From assembly GCA_022565365.1 (NCBI GenBank), contig JAIUMW010000003.1, positions 1 through 43,700 on the forward strand: a stretch of DNA of 43,700 nucleotides, written 5' to 3'. The translations under genes and the position numbers were made by a program. Shown in pieces: positions 20,573 through 29,333 of this stretch (position 1 is its first letter; each line of letters starts with the position of its first letter). Under the pieces are notes generated by a model that did no database searches, was not told the origin of the DNA, and saw only the letters and a list, made by a program, of their open reading frames with translations. Source of the DNA: Oceanicaulis sp. Lineage in GTDB: Bacteria; Pseudomonadota; Alphaproteobacteria; Caulobacterales; Maricaulaceae.

Positions 20573-23500
20573 ATGGCGGATACCAAATCGAGCGCCGCGA
20601 TGTCGGTGGCGCGCCTGTCCATCGAAAAGCCGGTGCTGACCTGGATGGTGATCCTGGCCTGCTTCCTTGGCGGGATTTACGGGATCAACACCGTCGCCCA
20701 GCTGGAAGATCCGGCCTTCACCATCAAGCAGGCGCTGGTCTACACCGCCTATCCCGGCGCCTCGGCCGAGGAGGTCGAGCGCGAAGTGACCGAGCGGCTG
20801 GAAACCGCCATCCAGCAAATGCCGCAGCTCGAAGCGGTCTATTCCAAGAGCCAGCCCGGGATCAGCGAGATCACGGTGGAGATCAGCGACCGCTACGCGT
20901 CCGGCGACCTCCCCCAGATATGGGACGAGCTGCGCAAGCGCCTCACCGACGCCGCCCCCGGCCTGCCCCCCGGCGCGCGCACACCGCAGGTGCTCGATGA
21001 TTTTGGCGACGTGTACGGAATATTCTACGCCGTCACCGCGCCGGGTTATACCGACGCGGAAATCCGCGACATCGCGCAGATGCTGCGCCGCGAGCTTCTG
21101 GTGACGCCAGGCGTTTCGAAAGTCTCCACTGACGGCGTGCCCGAAGAGCGCATCTATATCGAAATCCCGCAGGAAAACATCGTCCAGCTCGGCCTGCCGG
21201 TGGGCCAGGTGCTCGAAACCCTGTCGAGCGAGAATGTGGTGGTGTCCGCCGGCGAGGTGACGGCCGGCGATCTGCGCGTGCGCGTGGACATGCCCGGTTC
21301 CATCGGCGGGGTGGAGTCCATCTCCAACCTGCTCATTTCACCGCGCGATTCAGGCCAGACCCTGCGCCTGTCCGACCTGGGAGAGGTGATCCGAGCACCG
21401 GTGGAGCGCGCCGAGGTCTATATCTTCCACAATGGCGAAGCGGCGTTCACGCTGGGGGTCTCAGGCCTGCCCAGCGCCTATATCGTCGATGTGGGACGGG
21501 CGGTGGAGGCGCGCCTGGCGCTGATTGCGCAAGATCTGCCGCTGGGCGTGGAGATCGCGCCGATCTACAAACAGCACCGCGTGGTCGAGTCCTCGATCAA
21601 CAATTTCCTGATCTCCCTCACTGCGTCAGTCGCCATCGTGATCGGCGTCTTGTGCCTGACCATGGGCTGGCGCGCGGGCGTCGCGGTGGGCTCGGTGCTG
21701 TTGCTGACCGTGCTGGGCACGCTGTTCTTCATGTCGGTGTTTGGCATCACCATGCAGCGCATTTCGCTGGGCGCGCTGATCATCGCCATGGGCATGCTGG
21801 TCGATAACGCCCTGGTGGTGACCGAAAACATGCAGGTCGCCGTGCAGCGCGGCGTCAAGCGCCTCAAGGCCGCCGAGGAGGCCGCCGCCAACACCCAATG
21901 GCCGCTCCTGGGCGCGACCGTGATCGGCATCATGGCGTTTTCCGGCATTGGCCTGTCGCCCGATTCCACCGGCGAGTTCCTGTTCTCCCTGTTCGCCGTG
22001 ATCGGAATCTCCCTGCTTCTCAGCTGGGTGCTGGCGCTCACCGTGGGACCGATGATCGCCTATCATCTGTTCAAGTCCGAGCGCGGGACCGTCACCGAGC
22101 CCTATGCCGGGCGGCTCTATCGCGGCTATGGAGCGATCCTGATCGGGGCCCTGAAACGGCGCTGGATTACGGTCGGCGCGCTGGCCGCGATCACTGTGAC
22201 GAGCTATTGGGGCTTCGGCTTCGTGAACGCGTCCTTCTTCCCCAATTCCAACACGCCGATGTTCTTTGTCAGCCTCAATCAGGCTCAGGGCACGGACGTG
22301 CTCGCCTCGCGTGATCTGGCGCGCGATCTGGCGCGCTGGACCAGCACCCAGCCGGGCGTCACCCAGGTGGACGCCTTCGCCGGGCGCGGCGCCACGCGCT
22401 TCATGCTGACCTATAATACCGAACAGCCCAACGCCGCCTTCGCCCAGCTGATCATCCAGACCGCCGACATGCGCGATATCCCGGACGTCGAGGCGCGCGT
22501 GCTGGACTATCTGGCGCAGGACTATCCCCATGTGCAGGCGCGTTCCGACCGCATCGTGTTCGGCCCGCCCTCGGGCGCCCAGCTGGAGGCGCGCTTCCAG
22601 GGCCCCGATTCCCATGTATTGCGTGAGCTGGGCGAGACCGCGATCGCGCGCCTGCGCGAAGAGGCCGGCGTGCGTGATCTGCGCACCGACTGGCGCAATC
22701 AGGCGCTGACGCTGCGGCCCCAGATCATCGAGGCGCCCACGCGGACGGTGGGGGTCACACGCGGCGATATCGGCGAGGCGCTGCGCCTGGCCACCGATGG
22801 CGACCAGATCGGCGTCTACCGTGAGGGCATAGACCTCATTCCCATCGTGGCGCGCGCGCCCGCCAGCGAACGCGCCCAGCCCGACAATCTGTCCGACCGT
22901 CTGATCTGGAGCCCGGCCCAGAACGCCTATGTGCCCATGAGCCAGGTGGTGTCGGGTTTCACGCTGGAGGCTGAAGAGACGCTGATCCTGCGCCGCGACA
23001 AGGTGCGCACCCTCACCGTCCAGGCCAATCCGCAGACCGGCGAGACAGCCGCCAGGGCCTTTGCGCGCTTCTCAGCCGTGGTGAACGCCATGGAGCTGCC
23101 GCGCGGCTATAGCGGGGAATGGGGCGGAGAATATGCAGCCAACCAGATGGCCAATGAATCGCTGGGCGGGGGCTTGCCGATCAGCTTCATCGGCATGCTG
23201 GCGGTGAGTTTCCTCCTGTTCATGACCGTGCGTCAGCCGCTGATCGTCTGGCTGATCGTGCCGATGTCCATCTGCGGCGTGACGGCGGGCTTGCTTCTGA
23301 CAGGCATCGCCTTTTCCTTCACCGCGCTGCTGGGGCTGCTGTCGCTATCGGGCATGCTGATCAAGAACGCTATTGTGCTGATCGACGAGATCGACCGGCG
23401 CATCCGTGAGGGCGAAGCGCCCTGGGGCGCGCTGGTGGACGGGTCGGTGAGCCGTCTGCGGCCGGTGCTGCTGGCGGCGGGCACCACAATTCTGGGCATG

Positions 23501-23659
23501 ACGCCGCTCTTGGGCGACGCCTTCTTCCAGGGCATGGCGATGACCATTATCTCGGGCCTCGCCTTCGCCAGCATCATCACGCTGGTGGCGGTGCCGGCGA
23601 TCTATGCGCTGTTCTTCGGCATAAGGGCGCCAAAGCGTGAACCCGCAAGGCTTCAGTAG
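20573..23659 (+). CDS. RND efflux transporter permease
   Basis: 1028 aa; GMLVDNALVVTENM (TM4), SGMLIKNAIVLIDEID (TM10). Confidence 0.95.
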   Translation: MADTKSSAAMSVARLSIEKPVLTWMVILACFLGGIYGINTVAQLEDPAFTIKQALVYTAYPGASAEEVEREVTERLETAIQQMPQLEAVYSKSQPGISEITVEISDRYASGDLPQIWDELRKRLTDAAPGLPPGARTPQVLDDFGDVYGIFYAVTAPGYTDAEIRDIAQMLRRELLVTPGVSKVSTDGVPEERIYIEIPQENIVQLGLPVGQVLETLSSENVVVSAGEVTAGDLRVRVDMPGSIGGVESISNLLISPRDSGQTLRLSDLGEVIRAPVERAEVYIFHNGEAAFTLGVSGLPSAYIVDVGRAVEARLALIAQDLPLGVEIAPIYKQHRVVESSINNFLISLTASVAIVIGVLCLTMGWRAGVAVGSVLLLTVLGTLFFMSVFGITMQRISLGALIIAMGMLVDNALVVTENMQVAVQRGVKRLKAAEEAAANTQWPLLGATVIGIMAFSGIGLSPDSTGEFLFSLFAVIGISLLLSWVLALTVGPMIAYHLFKSERGTVTEPYAGRLYRGYGAILIGALKRRWITVGALAAITVTSYWGFGFVNASFFPNSNTPMFFVSLNQAQGTDVLASRDLARDLARWTSTQPGVTQVDAFAGRGATRFMLTYNTEQPNAAFAQLIIQTADMRDIPDVEARVLDYLAQDYPHVQARSDRIVFGPPSGAQLEARFQGPDSHVLRELGETAIARLREEAGVRDLRTDWRNQALTLRPQIIEAPTRTVGVTRGDIGEALRLATDGDQIGVYREGIDLIPIVARAPASERAQPDNLSDRLIWSPAQNAYVPMSQVVSGFTLEAEETLILRRDKVRTLTVQANPQTGETAARAFARFSAVVNAMELPRGYSGEWGGEYAANQMANESLGGGLPISFIGMLAVSFLLFMTVRQPLIVWLIVPMSICGVTAGLLLTGIAFSFTALLGLLSLSGMLIKNAIVLIDEIDRRIREGEAPWGALVDGSVSRLRPVLLAAGTTILGMTPLLGDAFFQGMAMTIISGLAFASIITLVAVPAIYALFFGIRAPKREPARLQ

Positions 23660-24672
23660 CGCGGCCCCCTGATCCGCACCTCGATCCACTCAAGCGACCG
23701 GGTCACGCCCATCAGCGAGAAGGTCGCCATCCGGTCCTGGCCGCGCGTGTCGACATATTGCACGGTCAGCCGGCCGCCCCGGCGCATGGCCTCGATCAGG
23801 CGGCGGGTGGAGTCAGGGTCGGACAGCACAAACGCGCCGGACGGATCGGCCGAGTAATGAGTCTGGGGGCGGAACACCACCGGATTGCGCCCGTCGACGC
23901 GCACCGAGATGGCGCGCGCGCCATCCACCGGGTGCTGATCGGACGTAAACACGATGTCATAGCCCTGACCGGTCGGCCGCGCGCGCACCTCAAGCCGGTG
24001 GCCGGACTGGCCGTCCCCGCCCGCCGTGGTGTAGGCGCCGCACATGCCGCCGCGGCGGCAGCTGGCCGTCCACTGCTGGAAGCGCTCGGTCTCCACCGCG
24101 CAGAACGGGCCTTCGCAAATGCCTGGGTCAGAACCGCCCGGCAGGCCCGGAAGACCCTGTCCGGGCGGATAGCCCGGCGCGCCGCCGCCCGCATCGATCT
24201 GGCTGGCCAGCTCGGCGAGGCGCGCGCGCTGGGAGCGCAGCAGCGAGACCCGGCACGACGTGGCCTGGAGATTACGCTCGGCGAAGGTCTGGCCCAGCAT
24301 GGCGCCTTCAAAATCGCACTGGAAATCAAGATAGCTGCGCCAGGTTTCGCGCGCAAAGCGCAGCGCCTCGGCCTCGGTGGCGCGCTGATAGCTGTCCTCG
24401 CGGCCCGTCACCATCGAGATCAGCCGCTGATGGGTGATGTCGTAATGGCTCTCGGCTTCCAGCAGCAGGCGCGACAGGCAGGCGCGCAATTCCAGCTCGC
24501 CCCCGGCCGTGCGCCGGCATTCATCCAGCGGCGTCGCGGCGTAATACCCCCCCCATCCGGTCTGCGCCGGGGCCCATCGGGCGTTGTCGGCGATGGCCGG
24601 GGCCGCAATGAAGACAGCGGCGATGGCAAGCACTTTGGCGGTGGCGGACAAAGACATGGCTAACCCCTTCAA
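23653..24672 (-). CDS. Secreted DUF1311/LprI-like domain protein
   Basis: 339 aa, signal peptide; DECRRTAGGELELRACLSRLLLEAESHY...RFARETWRSYLDFQCDFEGAMLGQTFAERNLQATSCRVSLLRSQRARLAEL. Confidence 0.7.
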   Translation of the reverse strand: MKGLAMSLSATAKVLAIAAVFIAAPAIADNARWAPAQTGWGGYYAATPLDECRRTAGGELELRACLSRLLLEAESHYDITHQRLISMVTGREDSYQRATEAEALRFARETWRSYLDFQCDFEGAMLGQTFAERNLQATSCRVSLLRSQRARLAELASQIDAGGGAPGYPPGQGLPGLPGGSDPGICEGPFCAVETERFQQWTASCRRGGMCGAYTTAGGDGQSGHRLEVRARPTGQGYDIVFTSDQHPVDGARAISVRVDGRNPVVFRPQTHYSADPSGAFVLSDPDSTRRLIEAMRRGGRLTVQYVDTRGQDRMATFSLMGVTRSLEWIEVRIRGPRY

Positions 24673-24886
24673 GCCTGGAGCCGGCGCCTCCCCCTTGATG
24701 CCGCCAACCCGCGATTCTGGACACTATAGCGCGCAAACGGGGGTCCGCATAAGGCTTCGTTAACCATTTTTTTCTGTTCAGGCCCAAAGCCCCTGCGCCG
24801 CCTGACGTTTGATCGGCGCAGGCGGTAGCCGTGCACGGCGCACGCGGCTAAGCTGGCGCAGATCAAAGCAAGCAGAGAGGCGTCAT

Positions 24887-25030
24887 ATGCCTGAGAAGAA
24901 AGAGAAGACCGAGGCCCGTCAGGGTGAGCGCAAACCAAGTCAGGAACGCGTCTTGCGGCGGTCGCTGGTATTCTCGGCCATCGCCCTTGTCGTGGCGCTC
25001 GCGGCTGTGCTGATCTGGCGCGCGCTCTGA
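24887..25030 (+). CDS. Small single-TM protein (47 aa)
   Basis: ATG at 24887 in ORF 24809..25030: MPEKKEKTEARQGERKPSQERVLRRSLVFSAIALVVALAAVLIWRAL. Confidence 0.5.
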   Translation: MPEKKEKTEARQGERKPSQERVLRRSLVFSAIALVVALAAVLIWRAL

Positions 25031-25167
25031 CGGGCGCGCCGATTGCCGTCATCGCTCGCGTGTGAACGCGATTGCGTGCCCTTGCGGATGTGATAATGTT
25101 CGCGCCGCTCCGGAGCCGCTGTCGAGGACAGTTGGCTGATAGCCGGAGCTACCTGGATGACACCATC

Positions 25168-25494
25168 ATGAAGACCATTTTGTTTGGCGCTGTGCCGGCC
25201 CTGCTGCTGACGTCGGCCTCGTTTGCTTCGCCTGCCGGCCAGGTGTTCGAAGTGACCGGCCCCGAAACCGCGTTCACAATCGCTCTGGACGCTGATGGCG
25301 GCTATGTCCTCACCGCTGGCGAGACCGAAGCTGTCGGCGCCTGGACCCTGGAAGATGGCGTTCTGTGCCTCGTCTCCGCGGACATCGAAGAGCCCAATTG
25401 CGGGACCTGGACCGATCTTGAAGTCGGCGAGTCGAACGTCTCGGCCGATTGGTCGCAAGACGGCTCGGAACACACGATCCTGCGCGTCGAGTAA
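25168..25494 (+). CDS. Small secreted protein, paralog 1 of a tandem family
   Basis: ATG at 25168 within ORF 25072..25494; MKTILFGAVPALLLTSASFASPAGQVFEVT...DGGY...GAWTLEDGVLCLV...NCGTWTDLEVGESNVSADWSQDGSEHTILRVE. Confidence 0.8.
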   Translation: MKTILFGAVPALLLTSASFASPAGQVFEVTGPETAFTIALDADGGYVLTAGETEAVGAWTLEDGVLCLVSADIEEPNCGTWTDLEVGESNVSADWSQDGSEHTILRVE

Positions 25495-25516
25495 ATCACC
25501 GCACCGACTGAAAGAC

Positions 25517-25549
25517 GCCCCGCGCCGCAACCCGGCGCGGGGCTTTTTT
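25517..25549 (+). terminator. Rho-independent terminator after paralog 1
   Basis: GCCCCGCGCC-GCAACCC-GGCGCGGGGC followed by TTTTTT. Confidence 0.9.
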
Positions 25550-25736
25550 ATGCCTGCGCCTCCAGGCGCGGGCCCCGGGCAGCGCGTCGCCAAATCTCCG
25601 CGCCTGCCATGCCGCGGAACCGCCCGCCAAGCGCTGCGTTGTCTCGTGACAGTAACGGCGTCGCTCTGGATAAGCTCCGCCGGGCGGGCTCTGCGCTTCA
25701 GAGCTTTATCGAAGTAAAACGACAGGAGATAGTACC

Positions 25737-26078
25737 ATGAAAACCGCTGCGAAGAGTTTTGTGTTTGGCGCTGCGTCAGCTCTGTTTCTGGCGTCGGCGG
25801 CTTATGCTTCACCAGCCGGACAGGTGTTTGAAATAACGGCTGGCGAAACCAGCTACAGCCTCTGGTTTGATGAGGATGGCGGCTATATCAAACAGACCGA
25901 GGACGGCGCCAAGGTCGGCGCCTATACCTTTGAGGATGGCGAGCTGTGCCTGACCTCCGCCGAGACCGAGGAGGCGCGCTGCGGCGAGTGGCCCGCCGAT
26001 CTTGCGGTGAACGAGTCAGCTGTCTCGACCGACTGGTCCGATGACGGGCTGGAGGCCACCATTCTGCGCGTCGAATAA
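25737..26078 (+). CDS. Small secreted protein, paralog 2
   Basis: MKTAAKSFVFGAASALFLASAAYASPAGQVFEIT...DGGY...GAYTFEDGELCLTS...RCGEWPADLAVNESAVSTDWSDDGLEATILRVE. Confidence 0.85.
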   Translation: MKTAAKSFVFGAASALFLASAAYASPAGQVFEITAGETSYSLWFDEDGGYIKQTEDGAKVGAYTFEDGELCLTSAETEEARCGEWPADLAVNESAVSTDWSDDGLEATILRVE

Positions 26079-26100
26079 GGCGCAACTGCGCTCCACAGTC

Positions 26101-26133
26101 GCCCCGCGCCGCAGCCCGGCGCGGGGCTTTTTT
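26101..26133 (+). terminator. Rho-independent terminator after paralog 2
   Basis: GCCCCGCGCC-GCAGCCC-GGCGCGGGGC followed by TTTTTT; stem identical to the one at 25517. Confidence 0.9.
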
Positions 26134-26220
26134 ATGCGCGATACAAACTGGCCCGCCTCTTGCGTCCCGCCCCGCGATAGTGAAGTCTGCCACCAATGCA
26201 TTCGTGGGGGGTGTAGAGCC

Positions 26221-26598
26221 ATGAGACGTCTAGTGAAATCCATACTCGCCGCCGCACTGGCGCTGCCAGCTTGCATGGCGCTGATGCTGGCCGCGCCGGA
26301 CACGGCCCAGGCGCAGTCCGCGCTCGGACCGGAGGGGCGGGTTTATGCCGTAGAGACCCGGCAGGGGCGCTACACCGCACAGTTCCGCCGGGGCGGCAGC
26401 TATCAGGACTCCCGTCCGCGCTCAGGCTCCTGGCAGTTTGACGGCCGCACGCTGTGCGTCCTCTTCCATGGCGCTTCGCGCACCGAGCCTGAATACGAGA
26501 TCTGCAAGCCCTATCGCGAACTGGCGGTGGGCGAGAGCTATGAGACCAACGCCTGGACAGCCGACGGAAGTCCGGCGCGCATCACGCGGGTGGAATAG
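26221..26598 (+). CDS. Small secreted protein, divergent paralog 3
   Basis: ATG at 26221; signal peptide then GPEGRVYAVET...GGSY...SGSWQFDGRTLCVLF...EICKPYRELAVGESYETNAWTADGSPARITRVE. Confidence 0.78.
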   Translation: MRRLVKSILAAALALPACMALMLAAPDTAQAQSALGPEGRVYAVETRQGRYTAQFRRGGSYQDSRPRSGSWQFDGRTLCVLFHGASRTEPEYEICKPYRELAVGESYETNAWTADGSPARITRVE

Positions 26599-26706
26599 GC
26601 CGCGCCGCCAGACCCGGCGAGACGCGCCGGGCGGCTTCTGGTAAACTGGCGCATGAGGGATATACAGGGTCCGATTGGGCCCGCCATGACGGGAGGGAGT
26701 CTGCCC

Positions 26707-27072
26707 ATGGGACGTTTATTCGGTCAGTTGACCGGCCGCTCGCTGCGCCTGAGCATCACGCTCTTTCTGGCCTTCATCCTCTCCTACATCTTCCTGGGCG
26801 TGCTCGCCTTCCAGTTCCCCGAAACCTTGCGGGTGATGCTGCGCTGGGCCGCGGACGCCGAGCGCTTCCTGACCTCCACCGGCCTGCCCGCGCGCTATAA
26901 TAATTTCATCGAGATCTATCTGAACAAGGCCACCATCCTCTTGGTCTTCCTTACGGTCATCGCGCGGATCGTCATCGCCGTTTTGGCGACGGTTGCCAGC
27001 GAGTCGATCCGCAGCCTGAACCCTCCGCCTGCGAAACATGCCGGCGTGCGCAAGATGGCCCCGGCGCGCTAG
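26707..27072 (+). CDS. Small membrane protein, two predicted TM segments
   Basis: ATG at 26707 in ORF 26653..27072: MGRLFGQLTGRSLRLSITLFLAFILSYIFLGVLAFQFPETLRVML.... Confidence 0.6.
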   Translation: MGRLFGQLTGRSLRLSITLFLAFILSYIFLGVLAFQFPETLRVMLRWAADAERFLTSTGLPARYNNFIEIYLNKATILLVFLTVIARIVIAVLATVASESIRSLNPPPAKHAGVRKMAPAR

Positions 27073-27199
27073 AGCGCCGTCCGGCCTGACTGCGGCGCGC
27101 CGGACGCTCTGGCTCTATATTGCGGAGCGCGCACCCGCATAGCGGCCATTGGCGCAGACCCGGCGCTGAGGCATGATCGGATCATGACCGCGGCGCGCC

Positions 27200-27928
27200 A
27201 TGTCTGATCCCCGCCCCCACCATGTGCTGGTCGTCGATGACGATGACCGCATCCGCGACCTGCTGGCGCGCTTCCTGCGCGCCAAGGGCCTGCGTGTCTC
27301 GCCCGCCCCGGATGGCGCGCGCGCCCTGGCCCTGATGGAGCAGATCAGCTTCGATCTGGTGATCCTCGACGTGATGATGCCGGGCCTTGACGGTTTCGAG
27401 GTGACCCGGCGCGTGCGCGAGCGCGCCGCAACGCCGATCCTGCTGCTGACCGCGCGCGGCGAGCCCGAGGATCGCATTCGCGGCCTGTCGCTGGGCGCCG
27501 ATGACTATCTGGCCAAGCCGTTCGAACCGGAAGAACTGGTGCTGCGCGTGCAGGCGATCCTGCGTCGCTCTCTGCCGCGCATGCTGGGTCCGGCCCGGGT
27601 GAGCTTTGGCGAGTGGATGTTCGAGATGGCCACGCTGCGCCTGACGCGCGGCGGCCAGCCCGTGCGCCTGACCGGCGGAGAGGCGGCGCTGTTGCATGCG
27701 CTGGCCGCCCAGCCGGGCGAACCGGTTAGCCGGGCCGCCCTGTCCGAGCGCGCCGCCGCCGGAGCGGGCGAGCGCGCGGTGGATGTCCAGATCACCCGGC
27801 TGCGCCGCAAGGTGGAGGCCGACCCCAAGGCGCCAGTCTGGGTCCAGACCGTACGCGGCGAAGGCTATCGCCTGGTCGCCGAGCCGGTCTATGCGCCCGT
27901 GACGCCCGCCACGCCTGCGGGCGGGTGA
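27200..27928 (+). CDS. OmpR/PhoB family response regulator
   Basis: Receiver (VLVVDDDDRIRDLLARFL...LVILDVMMPGLDGFEV...LGADDYLAKPFEPEEL) plus winged-helix domain. Confidence 0.95.
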   Translation: MSDPRPHHVLVVDDDDRIRDLLARFLRAKGLRVSPAPDGARALALMEQISFDLVILDVMMPGLDGFEVTRRVRERAATPILLLTARGEPEDRIRGLSLGADDYLAKPFEPEELVLRVQAILRRSLPRMLGPARVSFGEWMFEMATLRLTRGGQPVRLTGGEAALLHALAAQPGEPVSRAALSERAAAGAGERAVDVQITRLRRKVEADPKAPVWVQTVRGEGYRLVAEPVYAPVTPATPAGG

Positions 27929-29250
27929 GGCCGGTCATGCGATTCCGCCTGCGAACCATCATGCCCAAGGGCCTGTTTGCGCGCTCGCTGCTGATCATCG
28001 TACTGCCCGTGGCGCTGATGCAGGGCGCGGTGACCTGGGCGTTCTTCGAACAGCACTGGCGCTCGACCACGGCGCGCCTGTCAGAGAACATCGCCGGTGA
28101 TGTCGCCATGATTGTGCAGATGCACGCGCGCTCCAGCGCTGAGGAATTCGAGCCCATCGCGGACCTGGCGTTCTCCACCCTCGGCCTCAGCGTGGAGTTC
28201 CGCCCCGGCGACACCCTGCCCACCACGCGGCGCACCGCCTTCTTCCGGGTGCTGGACCGCACCTTGCGCCGGGCCCTCGCCGGCCAGCTGACCGAACCCT
28301 TCTGGTTCGACACCACCCGCTATCCCAATTACGTCGACCTCCGCGGGGAGGCGGGCGGCGGCGTGCTGCGCTTCATCGCTGCGCGTGATCAGGTGTGCGC
28401 CACGACGGGGCATATCTTTGTCATCTGGCTGAGCGGGGCCACGCTGCTCCTGCTGACCGTCGCCATTTTGTTCATCCGCAATCAGGTCAAACCGATCCGC
28501 CACCTCGCCGAAGCCGCCGAGGCGTTCGGGCGGGGCCAGGACGTGGAGCGCTTCAAGCCCGCCGGCGCGCGCGAGGTGCGTCAGGCCGCCCGCGCCTTCC
28601 TGGACATGCGCGCGCGTCTGAAACGCCATATGGAGCAGCGCACCCAGCTTCTGGCCGGGGTCAGCCATGATCTGCGCACGCCCCTCACCCGCCTGCGCCT
28701 GCAGCTGGCTCTGATGCCCGATAGCCCCGAGCGGGCTGCGGCCCGCAGTGATGTCGCCGATATGGAGGTGGCGCTGGAGGAATATCTCGCCTTCGCGCGC
28801 GGCCAGGCCGGCGAGGAGCCCGGCCCGGTGGACCTGACCGCTCTGTGCGAGACGCTGGGCGATGATGCGGCGCGTCAGGGCGTAGATCTGCGCCTGGATC
28901 TGGAAGAGGACCTGACCGTCGAGGCCCGCGAGGGCGCGCTCAAGCGTGCTCTGGTCAATCTGGTGCAGAACGCCGCCGCCCATGGACAGGACGTGGCGCT
29001 GAGCGCCCGGCGCCAGGGACTGCGCATCGAGGTGATCATTGATGATGACGGGCCGGGCATCGACCCGGACCTGCGCGAGGACGCCTTCCGCCCGTTCAAC
29101 CGGCTTGATGAATCGCGCAACGCCAACCGCAACGGGGTGGGGCTGGGCCTGGCCATCGCACGAGACCCCGTGCGCGCCCATGGCGGGGAGCTGCGCCTGG
29201 AGGACTCGCCGCTGGGGGGCTTGCGCGCGCGCATATCCCTGCCTGCCTGA
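27925..29250 (+). CDS. EnvZ-like sensor histidine kinase
   Basis: TM-periplasmic-TM-HAMP, H-box LLAGVSHDLRTPLTRLRLQL, G box GVGLGLAIARD; overlaps the response regulator. Confidence 0.95.
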   Translation: MRPVMRFRLRTIMPKGLFARSLLIIVLPVALMQGAVTWAFFEQHWRSTTARLSENIAGDVAMIVQMHARSSAEEFEPIADLAFSTLGLSVEFRPGDTLPTTRRTAFFRVLDRTLRRALAGQLTEPFWFDTTRYPNYVDLRGEAGGGVLRFIAARDQVCATTGHIFVIWLSGATLLLLTVAILFIRNQVKPIRHLAEAAEAFGRGQDVERFKPAGAREVRQAARAFLDMRARLKRHMEQRTQLLAGVSHDLRTPLTRLRLQLALMPDSPERAAARSDVADMEVALEEYLAFARGQAGEEPGPVDLTALCETLGDDAARQGVDLRLDLEEDLTVEAREGALKRALVNLVQNAAAHGQDVALSARRQGLRIEVIIDDDGPGIDPDLREDAFRPFNRLDESRNANRNGVGLGLAIARDPVRAHGGELRLEDSPLGGLRARISLPA

Positions 29251-29333
29251 CCGCCGGCGCCGCGCACCGCCTTGACCGCGCCATGATCGTCGCGTGTTCT
29301 CCCCACTGACGTCGGGTTCAAAGGAGACATCAC

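Noticed and set aside
25295-25717. 140-aa ORF spanning the first paralog and intergenic region
   Set aside because: Out of frame with the secreted paralog and runs through its terminator; no coding signature.
24673-26220. Possible tRNA or mobile element in the accessory-looking intergenic region
   Set aside because: No cloverleaf, CCA end, transposase or terminal repeats could be identified by eye.
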